Notes: generated by a model not told the origin, from the sequence alone. DNA of 64,000 nt from an uncultured Anaeromusa sp. (GCF_963676855.1 NZ_OY781460.1:1225501-1289500); one strand, 5' to 3'; positions 33,814 through 42,890 are shown, counted from the stretch's first letter. A program made the numbers and translations.

Positions 33814-34776
33814 ATGGGTGTGTTTTTCTATATTCTAAGTCATAACATTATTCCTATTTTTTTCTTGATTGCGTTGGGATTTATAATTGCAAAGAAGTTT
33901 GAAATTCAGATTTTAAGTCTTACAAAACTGATGTTTTATCTTTTTGTTCCTGCGTTTATTTTTGTGAATCTCTATACTACTGATTTGAAGCTGGATTTGT
34001 TGAAAGTATTGATGTGCGGCATTTTGATGCTGCTAACAAACGATCTATTATCTCGGGTTATTGCCAAGCGGCGCGGTTATGATATTGGTCTGGCCAATGC
34101 GTTTAAGAGCTCGATTATGTTCAATAATTCGGGCAACATAGGTGTTTCTCTTGCTACGTTGATTTTTGGCGGCGCCCCATTTGTTATTAACGGCCAAACG
34201 CCGTATTTAAATGAAGCCGTTACCGCGCAAATCATGATTTTGGTTTTGCAGAATATCGGCGTTAATACGCTGGGATTTTTTTATGCCGGCAGAGCGAACA
34301 GCAGTGTGCGGGATTCCGTGAAAACCATTTTGACAATGCCGTCTATTTACGCCATTCCGCTGGCGTTAGCCTTGAAAAGCTTGGAAGTAGATATTACGGG
34401 CACTCCTTTTTGGCCGACGTTGGAGTATTTAAAAGCAGGCATGGTTCCTATGGCGCTCATTACGTTGGGCGTGCAGCTGGCTAAAACGCAGTTTGATTTT
34501 AGAGATCGGGATGTACATACTTCTGTCTTCATTAAATTGGTGCTTAGTCCGTTGATGGCCATCTTTTATATCTATTGTTTCGGTCTGAGCGGCGTAGTAG
34601 CGCAAACAGTAATGATTGCTCATGCGGTGCCGACGGCAGTAAATACAGCGCTGATTGCCGTAGAGTGCAAGAGTTGTCCTGATTTTGCCTCGCAGGCGGT
34701 TATGATGTCTACTTTGTTGAGCGCGGTGACGCTGACGTTGGCCGTCTATGCGGCGCAGCATATTTTCCCGGTGTAA
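33814..34776 (+). CDS. AEC-family permease (second copy)
   Basis: A 320-residue polytopic protein of the auxin efflux carrier/malate permease family, with ten predicted hydrophobic stretches. Family blocks are 'FLIALGFIIAKKFEIQILSL', 'SIMFNNSGNIGVSLATLIFGG', and the last 'MIAHAVPTAVNTALIAVE' followed by 'MMSTLLSAVTLTLAVY'. It shares architecture but little sequence with the gene at 11007. GGGAG lies 10 bases before ATG 33814. It is followed by the ClpP-like gene in the same direction after 93 bases. Confidence 0.85.
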   Translation: MGVFFYILSHNIIPIFFLIALGFIIAKKFEIQILSLTKLMFYLFVPAFIFVNLYTTDLKLDLLKVLMCGILMLLTNDLLSRVIAKRRGYDIGLANAFKSSIMFNNSGNIGVSLATLIFGGAPFVINGQTPYLNEAVTAQIMILVLQNIGVNTLGFFYAGRANSSVRDSVKTILTMPSIYAIPLALALKSLEVDITGTPFWPTLEYLKAGMVPMALITLGVQLAKTQFDFRDRDVHTSVFIKLVLSPLMAIFYIYCFGLSGVVAQTVMIAHAVPTAVNTALIAVECKSCPDFASQAVMMSTLLSAVTLTLAVYAAQHIFPV

Positions 34777-34869
34777 TAGCGGCTGCAGGAATCTCTGCTT
34801 TTTTGCAGAAATCAAGAGGAGAAAGCTAGTAATATGGAAACGGTTTTTTTGAAAAATGGAGGAGATACC

Positions 34870-35442
34870 ATGGAGCAAGATAGCAAAAATAGCCAGCAGA
34901 AATGGCAAGAGCAACTTTTAGCAAGCCGGTCCATTATTCTTACCGGTGAAATTACGCAAGAAGTGGCGGAAAGTGTAGCTTCCCGGCTGCTTCTGTTGCA
35001 AGAACAAGGCGATGAACCAATTAAATTGTATATCAACAGCCCCGGGGGGCATGTTGAATCCGGCGATACGATTCATGATATGATTCGTTTTGTGAAACCG
35101 CGCGTGCTGGTAATCGGTACCGGCTGGGTGGCCAGCGCCGGCATTACCATTTACCTGTCCGTTCCGAAGGAAGATCGTTTTTCTTTGCCTAATACGCGCT
35201 ATATGATTCATCAACCGCTCGGCGGCGTTCGGGGCCAAGCCTCGGATATCCGTATTGAAGCGGAAGAAATCGTCAAGGTTCGCAGCCGCATCAACCGTCT
35301 GATTAGTGCCGGTACGGGCCAACCCTTGGAAAAGGTTGAGCAAGATACCCTGCGCAACTATTGGCTTAACGCTGAAGACGCCAAAGCGTACGGTCTTGTT
35401 GGACAAATTGTGGAGAAGTATGAGGACTTGCCGAAACTGTAA
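34870..35442 (+). CDS. clpP: ClpP-family serine protease, Asp of the triad replaced by Asn
   Basis: A 190-residue ClpP subunit. The catalytic Ser89 lies in 'GWVASAG', His114 in 'MIHQPLGG'; the third residue, Asp in most ClpP, is Asn163 in 'DTLRNYWLNAEDA'. The same change occurs in the ClpP1 of some Firmicutes that works with a second ClpP. Also seen: 'KLYINSPGGHVESGD', which forms the oxyanion hole. No clpX or tig gene is adjacent, so it is a secondary copy. ATG 34870 is chosen since 'GGAGGA' ends 6 bases upstream; ATG 34834 has a poorer site 13 bases away. Confidence 0.87.
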   Translation: MEQDSKNSQQKWQEQLLASRSIILTGEITQEVAESVASRLLLLQEQGDEPIKLYINSPGGHVESGDTIHDMIRFVKPRVLVIGTGWVASAGITIYLSVPKEDRFSLPNTRYMIHQPLGGVRGQASDIRIEAEEIVKVRSRINRLISAGTGQPLEKVEQDTLRNYWLNAEDAKAYGLVGQIVEKYEDLPKL

Positions 35443-35448
35443 GAAATC

Positions 35449-35503
35449 AAAACCAGCCCCTGCTGAACGCCAAAGCGTTCGCAGGGGCTGGTTTTATTTT
35501 CAA
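35449..35503. terminator. Terminator after clpP
   Basis: AAAACCAGCCCCTGC...GCAGGGGCTGGTTTT with an inner GAACGC/GCGTTC pairing; usable from both sides by the convergent genes. ACAGAG-type sequence follows at 35507-35551. Confidence 0.85.
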
Positions 35504-35551
35504 TGCATTTTCTTCTCTGGCATTTCTCTGTTCTTCTGTGTTTCGTGCTTA

Positions 35552-36379
35552 CTAGTGCAGCGGGCTGACAAACATGCTGTATAAATAAAGGACAATTTCG
35601 ATCATAATGAGGATAATGATGGCCCACTCCAGACGAGTGCCGCGCCGGGCGTGAACCAAGCCGGAGAAGGCTTCCGTGATGTCCATGAGCGTTTCGGTTT
35701 TATGACGAAGATTTTCATAGCGCTCTTTGAGCTCGAAGAGCAGGGAGAGCTCGTTGTGCAGCGAGGCCGCCGCCTCGTTATCCCAGGTGATGTCCGGATT
35801 GTCGAGCAGCATGATATAAGAAAGAGTATTGAGACGAAACCGCAGAATGTTGGCAGTCATGCGGGCCAGACCGCTGTCCGTCATGCCGAGTTCGCCACGG
35901 CTGAGATTGTTGACAACCGCTTCAATGCGATCCAATAGAGCGTCTACTTCATTTTCGTTTTTTTCAAGCGATACAGATTTTGCTAAAATGGTGGCGATGA
36001 TTTCAAGATGGTAGTCGCATTGAGCGTCTACAACAAGGCTATCGTTGTTGATGGAAAAGTCTGCTTCAGAGTTGACTTCGAGCTTATAATCATCCTCATA
36101 AGGGAAGCTTTGCGAAATATCTATTTCTGGCTCTAAGCGCTTCAAGTAGTGGATAACATCCAGGATTTCATGATGTTGCAGATTGACGCAAACTACGCTT
36201 CCAAAATGGAAAAGGTAGACCATTTTACTGTCGGCATTATTGACAATGCCCTGAAGTTGATCCTGCTTAAGCAGCAACGGATCTTCCCATTTAAATTTTC
36301 TTTGAATGCCGAAATGCGGCGCAATTTTGTTTAAATGCAGCTCATTGCCTATTACAATGGCTTTGAATTCAGTATACAT
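35552..36379 (-). CDS. RMD1/YagE-family (DUF155) protein
   Basis: A 275-residue protein of the RMD1 family, known from yeast sporulation proteins and many bacteria, with no established bacterial function. The N-terminal part is alpha/beta ('KMVYLFHFGSVVCVNL'), the middle is a helical bundle with 'LAKSVSLEKNENEVDALLDR' and 'DNPDITWDNE', and the C terminus ends with one membrane segment ('WAIIILIMIEIVLYLYSMF'), so it is membrane-tethered with its bulk in the cytoplasm. GGAGG precedes ATG 36379. Confidence 0.8.
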   Translation of the reverse strand: MYTEFKAIVIGNELHLNKIAPHFGIQRKFKWEDPLLLKQDQLQGIVNNADSKMVYLFHFGSVVCVNLQHHEILDVIHYLKRLEPEIDISQSFPYEDDYKLEVNSEADFSINNDSLVVDAQCDYHLEIIATILAKSVSLEKNENEVDALLDRIEAVVNNLSRGELGMTDSGLARMTANILRFRLNTLSYIMLLDNPDITWDNEAAASLHNELSLLFELKERYENLRHKTETLMDITEAFSGLVHARRGTRLEWAIIILIMIEIVLYLYSMFVSPLH

Positions 36380-36680
36380 AGAGAATTTCCTCCCAAATAC
36401 GGAAATTTCGCAATGCGATGCGAAAATGTTTGCGAAAATATGCTATTTGTAGTACACTCAAAATACTGTTCATGGTTCCACAGGGAGCAGCCGTCCGTTA
36501 GCATTGTTGGACGTTGCATTATCTGAGGGACTTTTCTTTATGTCTGAGCGTAGCCTATTTTTTCCTTTTTGTAAAGCAAGGGCTAGTGCATAAAGCTGGT
36601 TTAGTGTAAAAAGAATGTAAACTTTACGCGTAGACTCTACCGGTTGTAGCAGGAAATCGCGTAGTATAGGAGACAGGATG
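36380..36680. other. 301-base gap between rmd1 and the polyamine operon
   Basis: A divergent gap. TTTCGCA (36406-36412) and TGCGAAA (36419-36425) form a 7-bp inverted repeat close to the rmd1 start, with a third TGCGAAA at 36431. No confident promoter hexamers, riboswitch or gene were seen. Confidence 0.4.
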
Positions 36681-37784
36681 ATGAAGCTTACTACTCCCTA
36701 TTATTTGATTGATGAGAAAAAACTACAGCGAAATATGGAAATCATCAAACAGGTGCGGGAATTGTCCGGGGCCAAGTCCGTGTTGGCGCTGAAATGCTTT
36801 GCCACCTGGTCTGTGTTTGAACTGATGAGCCAGTATATGGATGGCACGACGTCAAGCTCTTTGTATGAAGCGCGCTTGGGGCATGAAAAATTCGGCAAGG
36901 AAACCCATGCGTATTGCGTCGGCTATTCAGCGGCAGATGTTGCGGAAGTAGCGTCTTTTGCGGATAAAGTGATTTTTAACTCGTTTTCTCAGTTAGATCG
37001 CTATCACGAAGTTACTAAAGGGGTCAAGCTGGGGTTGCGTGTCAATCCGGGCTTTAGTACGTCCGGCTTTGATTTGGCGGATCCGGCGCGGCGTTATTCG
37101 CGTTTGGGAGTGCAGGACATGGTGGAGCTTCGACGACGGTTGCCGCTTCTGAGCGGCTTGATGTTTCATTATAACTGTGAAAACGACAGTGTGGCGTCGT
37201 TTCGAGATCAATTGCAGCGTTTGGGTGAAACCTATGGAGAGTTTTTGCACCAACTGCAGTGGCTAAGTCTGGGCGGCGGTCTATACTTTACTAAAGAAGG
37301 ATATCCGGTGGAGGAATTTGCGGCTTTGCTAAAGGAATTTGCCGCTCAATACGGTGTGCAAATTTACCTGGAGCCTGGCGAAAGTGCTATTACCGGCTGC
37401 GCGGAACTGGTAACAAGCGTAGTTGATATCGTTCACAACGAAATGGACATTGCTATTGTGGATGCGTCGGTGGAGGCGCATATGCTGGATCTTTTGATTT
37501 ATCGTCTAGAAGGAAAGATGGAGCAGCCCCCAGAGAATAGGCGAAGCTATATGGTCGCAGGGCGTTCTTGCTTGGCCGGCGATGTTTTCGGAACCTTTGA
37601 CTTTGAGCGGGAGCTGGAAATCGGCAGTGAAATTCGTCTGATTGATGCGGCTGGCTACACGATGGTAAAGAAGAATTGGTTTAATGGCCTGCAGATGCCG
37701 GCTATTGTGGTAAAACGGTTGGATGGTACGCTGGAATGCGTGCGATCATTTGGGTATGAGGATTTTAGAACGGCTTTGTCTTAG
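36681..37784 (+). CDS. nspC: Carboxynorspermidine decarboxylase
   Basis: A 367-residue PLP fold-III decarboxylase. 'LALKCFATWSVF' holds the PLP lysine, 'GTTSSSLYEARLG' and 'HYNCEND' are typical of NspC, 'LGGGLYFTKEGYP' binds phosphate, and 'AGRSCLAGDVFG' carries the catalytic Cys of the partner site. It converts carboxy(nor)spermidine to (nor)spermidine. It lies 31 bases before carboxynorspermidine synthase, the enzyme of the previous step, so the two form a polyamine operon. ATG 36681 is 7 bases after AGGAGA; ATG 36678 is equally in frame. Confidence 0.92.
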   Translation: MKLTTPYYLIDEKKLQRNMEIIKQVRELSGAKSVLALKCFATWSVFELMSQYMDGTTSSSLYEARLGHEKFGKETHAYCVGYSAADVAEVASFADKVIFNSFSQLDRYHEVTKGVKLGLRVNPGFSTSGFDLADPARRYSRLGVQDMVELRRRLPLLSGLMFHYNCENDSVASFRDQLQRLGETYGEFLHQLQWLSLGGGLYFTKEGYPVEEFAALLKEFAAQYGVQIYLEPGESAITGCAELVTSVVDIVHNEMDIAIVDASVEAHMLDLLIYRLEGKMEQPPENRRSYMVAGRSCLAGDVFGTFDFERELEIGSEIRLIDAAGYTMVKKNWFNGLQMPAIVVKRLDGTLECVRSFGYEDFRTALS

Positions 37785-37815
37785 CACGTTTTTTGACAAG
37801 CAAAAGGAGGAAGAA

Positions 37816-39078
37816 ATGAAAAAAAATGTTTTGATCATCGGTGCTGGTGGCGTGGCCCATGTGGCAGCTCATAAATGTGCGATGCACAACGACGTGTTGG
37901 GAGATATTTGCATTGCTTCGCGGACCCAGTCCAAGTGTGACGCTATTATTGAAAGCGTCTTTCGTAAAAACCACTTGAAGGATACTGCGAAAAAACTTTA
38001 TTCCCGCGCGGTGGACGCATTGGATATTCCGGCACTGGTCGCCTTGATTCAGGACACGAAATCGGAGATTGTTCTTAACTTAGGACAGTCCTATGTCAAT
38101 ATGTCCGTGTTGGAGGCGTGCATCGAAACAGGTGCTGTATATATGGATACAGCCATCCATGAAGAACCAGACAAGGTTTGTGAAAATCCGCCGTGGTACG
38201 CCAACTACGAATGGAAGCGCAAAGAGCGCTGTGCGGAAAAAGGCGTTACCGCTATTTTGGGCGCGGGCTTTGATCCTGGGGTGGTTAATGCCTGGTGCGC
38301 GCTGGCGCAGAAAAAATATTTCGACACCATTGATACTATCGATATTTTGGATGTCAATGCTGGCAGTCATGGCAAGTATTTTGCCACGAACTTCGATCCG
38401 GAGATTAATTTCCGGGAGTTTAAAAAGGTATGGACTTGGGATGAACGCCAGTGGAAGCTGCAAAAAGTTCATTCTATCCGTATGGACTACGACTTTCCTG
38501 TAGTGGGAAGCTGTCCGGTATATCTCACCGGCCATGATGAACTGCATTCGTTGTCGAAGAACATAGACGCCAACTCGATTCGCTTTTGGATGGGTTTTGG
38601 CGATCATTATCTGAACGTTTTTTCCGTGCTGACCAATATCGGCATGACTTCGGAAAAGTCGGTGCGCTTGCCGGACGGAACCGAAGTAGTGCCGTTGAAG
38701 GTGCTGAAAGCGCTCTTGCCGGACCCGTCATCGCTGGCGCCCGGTTATTCCGGCAAAACCTGTATCGGCAATTTTATCAGTGGTGTGAAGAACGGCCAAA
38801 AACGGGAAATTTTCATCTACAATACCTGCGATCATGCGGAATGCTACCAAGAAGTGGAAGCGCAGGCTATCAGCTATACTGCAGGTGTGCCGGCTGCGGC
38901 TGCGGCTATTCTGATTGCCCGGGGCGATTGGGATGTGAAGCATATGGTCAACGTGGAAGAACTGGATCCTGTGCCGTTTATCGAGCTGCTGGATCAAATC
39001 GGTTTGCCTACGGAAGTGGAAGAAAAGCCGTTAGCTTTTCTCCCGCCCGCCATTGCCGCGCTGGATAACGTCGATTAA
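37816..39078 (+). CDS. Carboxynorspermidine synthase (saccharopine dehydrogenase family)
   Basis: A 420-residue NAD(P)-dependent enzyme. 'VLIIGAGGVAHVAAHKCAM' is the Rossmann start, 'INLGQSYVNM'-like 'LNLGQSYVNM' and 'ILGAGFDPGVVNAW' are typical of carboxynorspermidine dehydrogenases, and 'SYTAGVPAAAAAILIARG' lies near the end. It condenses aspartate semialdehyde with putrescine or diaminopropane and reduces the imine. With nspC upstream, this supplies spermidine or norspermidine, which in some bacteria influence biofilm signalling. ATG 37816 follows 'AAAGGAGG' by 5 bases. Confidence 0.9.
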   Translation: MKKNVLIIGAGGVAHVAAHKCAMHNDVLGDICIASRTQSKCDAIIESVFRKNHLKDTAKKLYSRAVDALDIPALVALIQDTKSEIVLNLGQSYVNMSVLEACIETGAVYMDTAIHEEPDKVCENPPWYANYEWKRKERCAEKGVTAILGAGFDPGVVNAWCALAQKKYFDTIDTIDILDVNAGSHGKYFATNFDPEINFREFKKVWTWDERQWKLQKVHSIRMDYDFPVVGSCPVYLTGHDELHSLSKNIDANSIRFWMGFGDHYLNVFSVLTNIGMTSEKSVRLPDGTEVVPLKVLKALLPDPSSLAPGYSGKTCIGNFISGVKNGQKREIFIYNTCDHAECYQEVEAQAISYTAGVPAAAAAILIARGDWDVKHMVNVEELDPVPFIELLDQIGLPTEVEEKPLAFLPPAIAALDNVD

Positions 39079-39085
39079 ACAAGGT

Positions 39086-39117
39086 AACCTCCCGCTCGGC
39101 CTGCGGGAGGTTTCTTT
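39086..39117 (+). terminator. Terminator after the polyamine operon
   Basis: AACCTCCCGC, 7-nt loop, GCGGGAGGTT, then TCTTT. Confidence 0.82.
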
Positions 39118-39144
39118 ACTTACAACGATATGGGGGATATGATA

Positions 39145-39756
39145 ATGAAGAAAATGTTGATTTTAGCAGTGACTCTGCTTTTTTGCTTGACTGCGGTAAC
39201 CGGCTGCGCCGGTCCTGGAAGCAAGACGGCGGAAAAAACAGAACCTACGAAAGCGGATACGCCCTTGCCGCCAACTGACCCGAACAAGAAAAATAGTCTG
39301 GCTGTGTTTGAGACCTCTATGGGAACCTTTAAAGTGGAGCTCTTTGAAGATAAGGCGCCTCGAACGGCACAGAACTTTATTTCGCTAGTTAACAAAGGCT
39401 TTTACAATGGCTTGATTTTTCATCGCGTAATCGACGGCTTTATGATTCAAGGGGGCGACCCCAAAGGGAATGGTACCGGCGGACCGGGCTATGTTATTCC
39501 CGATGAATTCCATAAAGATCTGAAACATACAGGCGCGGGGATGTTGTCTATGGCGAACGCTGGGCCGAATACCGGCGGCTCTCAGTTCTTTATCACGCTG
39601 GACGCTACGCCTTGGCTGGACGGTAAGCATGCCATTTTTGGCAAGGTAGTGGAAGGCCTGGATGTGGTGAAAGCGATTGGTAAGGTAAAAACAGGCGCTC
39701 AAGATCGGCCGCAGACCGACGTGGTTATGAAAAAAGTTACCATTGTCACTCCTTGA
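39145..39756 (+). CDS. Cyclophilin-type peptidyl-prolyl isomerase lipoprotein
   Basis: A 203-residue exported protein. The signal peptide ends in the lipobox 'AVTGC'; a Thr/Pro-rich linker leads into a full cyclophilin domain: '[20 protein letters not shown]', '[18 protein letters not shown]', '[19 protein letters not shown]' and '[18 protein letters not shown]'. The catalytic Arg (in 'FHRVI') and Gln/Phe are intact. It should speed proline isomerisation of secreted proteins at the outer face of the membrane. ATG 39145 follows GGGGGAT by 7 bases. Confidence 0.9.
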   Translation: MKKMLILAVTLLFCLTAVTGCAGPGSKTAEKTEPTKADTPLPPTDPNKKNSLAVFETSMGTFKVELFEDKAPRTAQNFISLVNKGFYNGLIFHRVIDGFMIQGGDPKGNGTGGPGYVIPDEFHKDLKHTGAGMLSMANAGPNTGGSQFFITLDATPWLDGKHAIFGKVVEGLDVVKAIGKVKTGAQDRPQTDVVMKKVTIVTP

Positions 39757-39764
39757 GGGAAGCT

Positions 39765-40400
39765 ATGAGTGCATTGCAGTCGTATCGATGCGTTAAAGGA
39801 TATGGTGAAGCACGGTTTGAGATCAATCGCTCGCTTTTTATTGGCTATACCTCTAGAGCGGTGACCGTAGAAGAAGCGGTTGCCTTTGTGCGGCAAATCC
39901 GAGAAAAGCATCCCGATGCCACGCATAATTGTGCGGCTTACATCGTAGGCAAGCATAGTGAGCAGCAAAAGGCGGATGATGACGGCGAACCGACAGGGAC
40001 GGCTGGCAAGCCGATGCTGGAAGTATTGAAAAAACAAAATCTGACCGATACCGTGTTGGTTGTGACGAGATATTTCGGCGGCATCAAACTGGGAGCGGGC
40101 GGGCTTATCCGCGCCTATGGCAAAGCCGCCTCGGAAGGGGTTGCGGCTGCAGGTGCTGTTTTTTGCGAACCTTATGCCTGCAGCGCCGTTTCCTGTGACT
40201 ACGGCTTGCTATCGGTCATGGAGCATCATTTGAGTCGGGATGGCTATGGGATCAAAGAGAAGGTTTTTGCCGAACAGGTGACGTTATATGTGCTGCATCG
40301 TCCCGAGGACACGGCTTTTTTTTCTAGAATTGCCGATTGGTCCGGCGGAACGGCATGCGTAAAGGAAGCTGGCCAGGAATATTGCGAAACCGACCTTTGA
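39765..40400 (+). CDS. YigZ/IMPACT-family protein
   Basis: A 211-residue protein of the YigZ (UPF0029/IMPACT) family. The N-terminal domain has 'RSLFIGYTSRAVTVEEAVAF', 'HPDATHNCAAYIVG' and the strongly conserved 'DDDGEPTGTAGKPMLEVL'; then 'VTRYFGGIKLGAGGLIRAY' closes it, followed by a ferredoxin-like C-terminal domain. Its role is unclear in bacteria; eukaryotic IMPACT affects the Gcn2 stress response. ATG 39765 follows GAGGGAAG and is 9 bases after the cyclophilin stop, so they may be cotranscribed. Confidence 0.88.
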   Translation: MSALQSYRCVKGYGEARFEINRSLFIGYTSRAVTVEEAVAFVRQIREKHPDATHNCAAYIVGKHSEQQKADDDGEPTGTAGKPMLEVLKKQNLTDTVLVVTRYFGGIKLGAGGLIRAYGKAASEGVAAAGAVFCEPYACSAVSCDYGLLSVMEHHLSRDGYGIKEKVFAEQVTLYVLHRPEDTAFFSRIADWSGGTACVKEAGQEYCETDL

Positions 40401-40494
40401 TGGCGGATTTTTACAAGCCGTCTTTGTATGTTCGATGTACTATGTAAGTAAGGTTGCTGGTTATTAAAGGGCAACTATGTAGGAGGGAATGGGC

Positions 40495-40797
40495 ATGGCA
40501 TTGAAAGCGGCATTTTTATTCGTGGCTCCGGAGGCGGAAGCGCAAAAACATCGCGCACAGGTTAACACACCGCAAGTAGAATTGACGGTTGTGGGAGTGG
40601 CTGACTATGCGGCTGCCGTAGCGGCAGCGCAGGAACTGAAAGCACAGGGGATTGGAGCTATTGAGCTTTGTGGCGGCTTTGGCAGCGAGGGAGTGGCTCT
40701 GGTGCAAAAAGCCGTAGGCCCTGAGATTGCTGTCGGGGTTGTGCGTTTTGACAAGCATCCTGGGTTGGGACATCGTAGTGGGGACGAACTGTTTTAA
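40495..40797 (+). CDS. DUF6506-type small protein
   Basis: A 100-residue protein with 'AAFLFVAPEAEAQKHRA' at the start and 'CGGFGSEGVALVQKAVG' near the end; this matches the short DUF6506 family, of unknown function. It has no signal peptide. The alternating strand/helix pattern suggests a small alpha/beta sandwich. ATG 40495, 8 bases after GGAGG, is preferred to ATG 40489. A terminator follows. Confidence 0.7.
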   Translation: MALKAAFLFVAPEAEAQKHRAQVNTPQVELTVVGVADYAAAVAAAQELKAQGIGAIELCGGFGSEGVALVQKAVGPEIAVGVVRFDKHPGLGHRSGDELF

Positions 40798-40819
40798 GGA
40801 CTTCTGAAATGAGTACAAG

Positions 40820-40863
40820 AAGAAGTTGCCTCTTCGCGCGGCGAGGAGGTAACTTCTTTGTTA
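40820..40863 (+). terminator. Terminator after the DUF6506 gene
   Basis: AAGAAGTTGCC and GGTAACTTCTT arms with a T-rich end, followed directly by 'TTATAATAAGAG', which may serve as -10 for the AraC gene. Confidence 0.6.
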
Positions 40864-40924
40864 TAATAAGAGAAACTGTGTTTGTTCTCATGCGAGGTTT
40901 TGTAGCAGCAGAAAGGATATGACC

Positions 40925-41728
40925 ATGCGTTGCAATGAAATTACGCCTTGTTCGGCGCTGCGTCCGTTTATTGACCGCTATTGGTGTTGGGAAGGGGAGG
41001 CTTCTGCGCCGAGGCGGTTGCCTGGTACCGGTCATGAGTTGATGCTTCATTTTGAGACCCCTTGGCGGGCGCGCACTTTGGATCAAGAACTTTTTCTACC
41101 TCGAGCTTATGTCGTGACGCCGCGTAGCAAAAGCTGGCAAAATGCGCCTCATGGCGCAGCGAGTTTTTTTGCGGTGCGTTTTCGGGCCGGAGCTTTTCGT
41201 CATTTTTGTGGCGAGTCGATAGAATTATTTGCAGATCAAATCGGCGAAGCGTCGCAGATCTGGAAAGCGGGGCGGACCGCTTGGCTGCAACAAGCGATAG
41301 AGGCGCAGGCTTTGCCGGAACGAGTGGCGGCTGTAGAGTCGGGCCTGCTAATGTTATTGGACCGGTATCGGAAGCAGGATGACTGGTTGGATGAAGCGGT
41401 ACGACGGATTTATGCGGGGACTCCTTTGGAAGCATTGCCTTCTTTGGTTTTTAGCAGTGAAAGAACGTTGTTGCGTAAATTTAAAGAAGGTGTTGGCGTA
41501 ACGCCGAAGGTGTTTCAGAGACTGGCGCGGTTTGAGCGAACTCTGCGCTCGTTAATGCTGGGTGGGACTCATTCGTATTTGCCGCTGGCCCTGTCAGGCG
41601 GCTATTATGATCAGGCTCATTTCAGCAAAGAATTTAAAAGACTTGTAGGCGAGACGCCGCAAACGTATTTGACGCCGGAAAATTTTCAAGCCCATTTCTA
41701 CTTCGCGCGGCGCAAAGCAGGCAGTTGA
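40925..41728 (+). CDS. AraC-family regulator
   Basis: A 267-residue protein. The N-terminal sensor has 'SALRPFIDRYWCWEG' and 'PGTGHELMLHFE', the pattern of the DUF6597 domain found in AraC-type regulators; the C-terminal 100 residues hold the two helix-turn-helix units, with 'YYDQAHFSKEFKRLVGETPQ' as the family signature. ATG 40925 has AAAGGA at a proper distance; ATG 40919 lies too close. It is 41 bases upstream of the EamA exporter gene, whose expression it may control. Confidence 0.85.
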   Translation: MRCNEITPCSALRPFIDRYWCWEGEASAPRRLPGTGHELMLHFETPWRARTLDQELFLPRAYVVTPRSKSWQNAPHGAASFFAVRFRAGAFRHFCGESIELFADQIGEASQIWKAGRTAWLQQAIEAQALPERVAAVESGLLMLLDRYRKQDDWLDEAVRRIYAGTPLEALPSLVFSSERTLLRKFKEGVGVTPKVFQRLARFERTLRSLMLGGTHSYLPLALSGGYYDQAHFSKEFKRLVGETPQTYLTPENFQAHFYFARRKAGS

Positions 41729-41769
41729 AACATAGTGAAGACGTACGAGGCTTTTTAGGAGGCGTTCTT

Positions 41770-42639
41770 TTGTTAGATAAGAAAAAAGCGTATTGGTATT
41801 TAACGATAACCGTATGCGCTTGGGGCAGTCTGTATGTGGTCAGCAAAGTGGTGCTGGCGCAACTGCCGGTAGTGACTACCTTGTTTATGCGCTACCTCAT
41901 CGCCGGGGTGGCGTTGTTTTTTGTTGTGCGTAAGTCTGGTTTTGAACGTATTGCGCGCGCTGACTACAAATACATTTTCTTTATCGGCTTTGTCGGTTAT
42001 TTCTTATCGATTGCGGCGCAACTGTGGGGGATTCAATTAGCGAATGCTTCTTTAGCGGCCTTGGTGAACGCCTTGAATCCGGTTTGTATTTTAGTCTTAG
42101 CGCTCATCTTTTTGAAAGAAAAAATACGAGCGTATCAGCTAGTTGCGGTAGTTGCCGCTATGGCGGGGATCTATATTGTTGTAGGCGGGGCGGCAGGGGA
42201 AGACCAGTTGGCAGGTGCCATAGCGTCTCTTGTTTCTGTTTTGTTCTGGTCGTTGATGAGTGTGCTGGTACGCAAAATTACTCGTAAATACAGTCCGGTT
42301 GTCGTGACGGCGTATGGGATTTGGATTGCCTTGGCATGTGCGCTTCCTGCCAGTTTGTATGAGCTGTCGCAGACGGAAGTGCACTGGGATTGGGGGCTTG
42401 TACCCGCCTTGGTGTATCTTGGGTTGATTTGCACCGCGCTGCCACATGTGCTTTGGAATCAAAGCCTATCCATACTGGAAGCAGGGCGCTGTGCCTTGTT
42501 TTATCCCTTGCAGCCTATGACGGCGGCGTTGTTAGGCTGGATGTTCTTGAATGAATCTCTCAGCATTAGTTTTTTGCTGGGAGCGGTTCTAATTGTGGGC
42601 GGGGTGCTGATTAGTGTTTTGGGAGAACGCTTTGCATGA
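41770..42639 (+). CDS. EamA/DMT-family transporter
   Basis: A 289-residue protein with ten membrane segments in two EamA repeats ('TVCAWGSLYVVSKVVLAQLP' ... 'LVNALNPVCILVLALIFLKE' and 'ALPHVLWNQSLSILEAGRCA' ... 'ALLGWMFLNESLS'). Members export or import small metabolites, often amino acids. I choose the TTG start at 41770, 7 bases after a perfect AGGAGG; the frame also stays open upstream through the end of the AraC gene. It probably forms an operon with that regulator. Confidence 0.85.
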   Translation: MLDKKKAYWYLTITVCAWGSLYVVSKVVLAQLPVVTTLFMRYLIAGVALFFVVRKSGFERIARADYKYIFFIGFVGYFLSIAAQLWGIQLANASLAALVNALNPVCILVLALIFLKEKIRAYQLVAVVAAMAGIYIVVGGAAGEDQLAGAIASLVSVLFWSLMSVLVRKITRKYSPVVVTAYGIWIALACALPASLYELSQTEVHWDWGLVPALVYLGLICTALPHVLWNQSLSILEAGRCALFYPLQPMTAALLGWMFLNESLSISFLLGAVLIVGGVLISVLGERFA

Positions 42640-42702
42640 CTTTGCAAGACCATGGTCATGCTAGAAATATGCAAAAAATAGGGATTAAAGCACTAATAAA
42701 AC

Positions 42703-42731
42703 TTGTAATATATAGAAAAATTGTGTAGAAT
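42703..42731 (+). promoter_or_regulatory. Promoter of the c-di-GMP riboswitch transcript
   Basis: TTGTAA (42703-42708), 17 bases, TAGAAT (42726-42731). Confidence 0.55.
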
Positions 42732-42754
42732 GAAACTGTAAATACTAAAAAATT

Positions 42755-42836
42755 ACAAATTGGGCAAACTTGCTGAAAGGCAAGGACGCAAAGCTATGGG
42801 TCTAAGGGCTGGAGAGCCTAGGATTGCCAGGTTGCT
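42755..42836 (+). promoter_or_regulatory. Cyclic di-GMP-I (GEMM-I) riboswitch aptamer
   Basis: The conserved strings 'GGGCAAAC', 'GAAAGGCAAGGACGCAAAGC', 'GGGTCTAA' and 'GATTGCCAGGTTGC' occur in the order and spacing of the GEMM-I aptamer. A terminator hairpin follows 20 bases later, then a 57-codon gene. The arrangement suggests transcriptional control by c-di-GMP. Confidence 0.92.
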
Positions 42837-42856
42837 GCTTTTTGTGAAGCGTACGT

Positions 42857-42890
42857 AAACTGCAACAACCTTGGTTGAAGCAGTTTTTTT
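42857..42890 (+). terminator. Expression-platform terminator of the c-di-GMP riboswitch
   Basis: AAACTGC, inner CAAC/GTTG pairing, GCAGTT and seven Ts, between aptamer and gene. Confidence 0.75.

Noticed and set aside
42640-42666. Hairpin GCATGAC/GTCATGC as terminator of the EamA gene
   Set aside because: The arms are short, the loop is long and no T-run follows.
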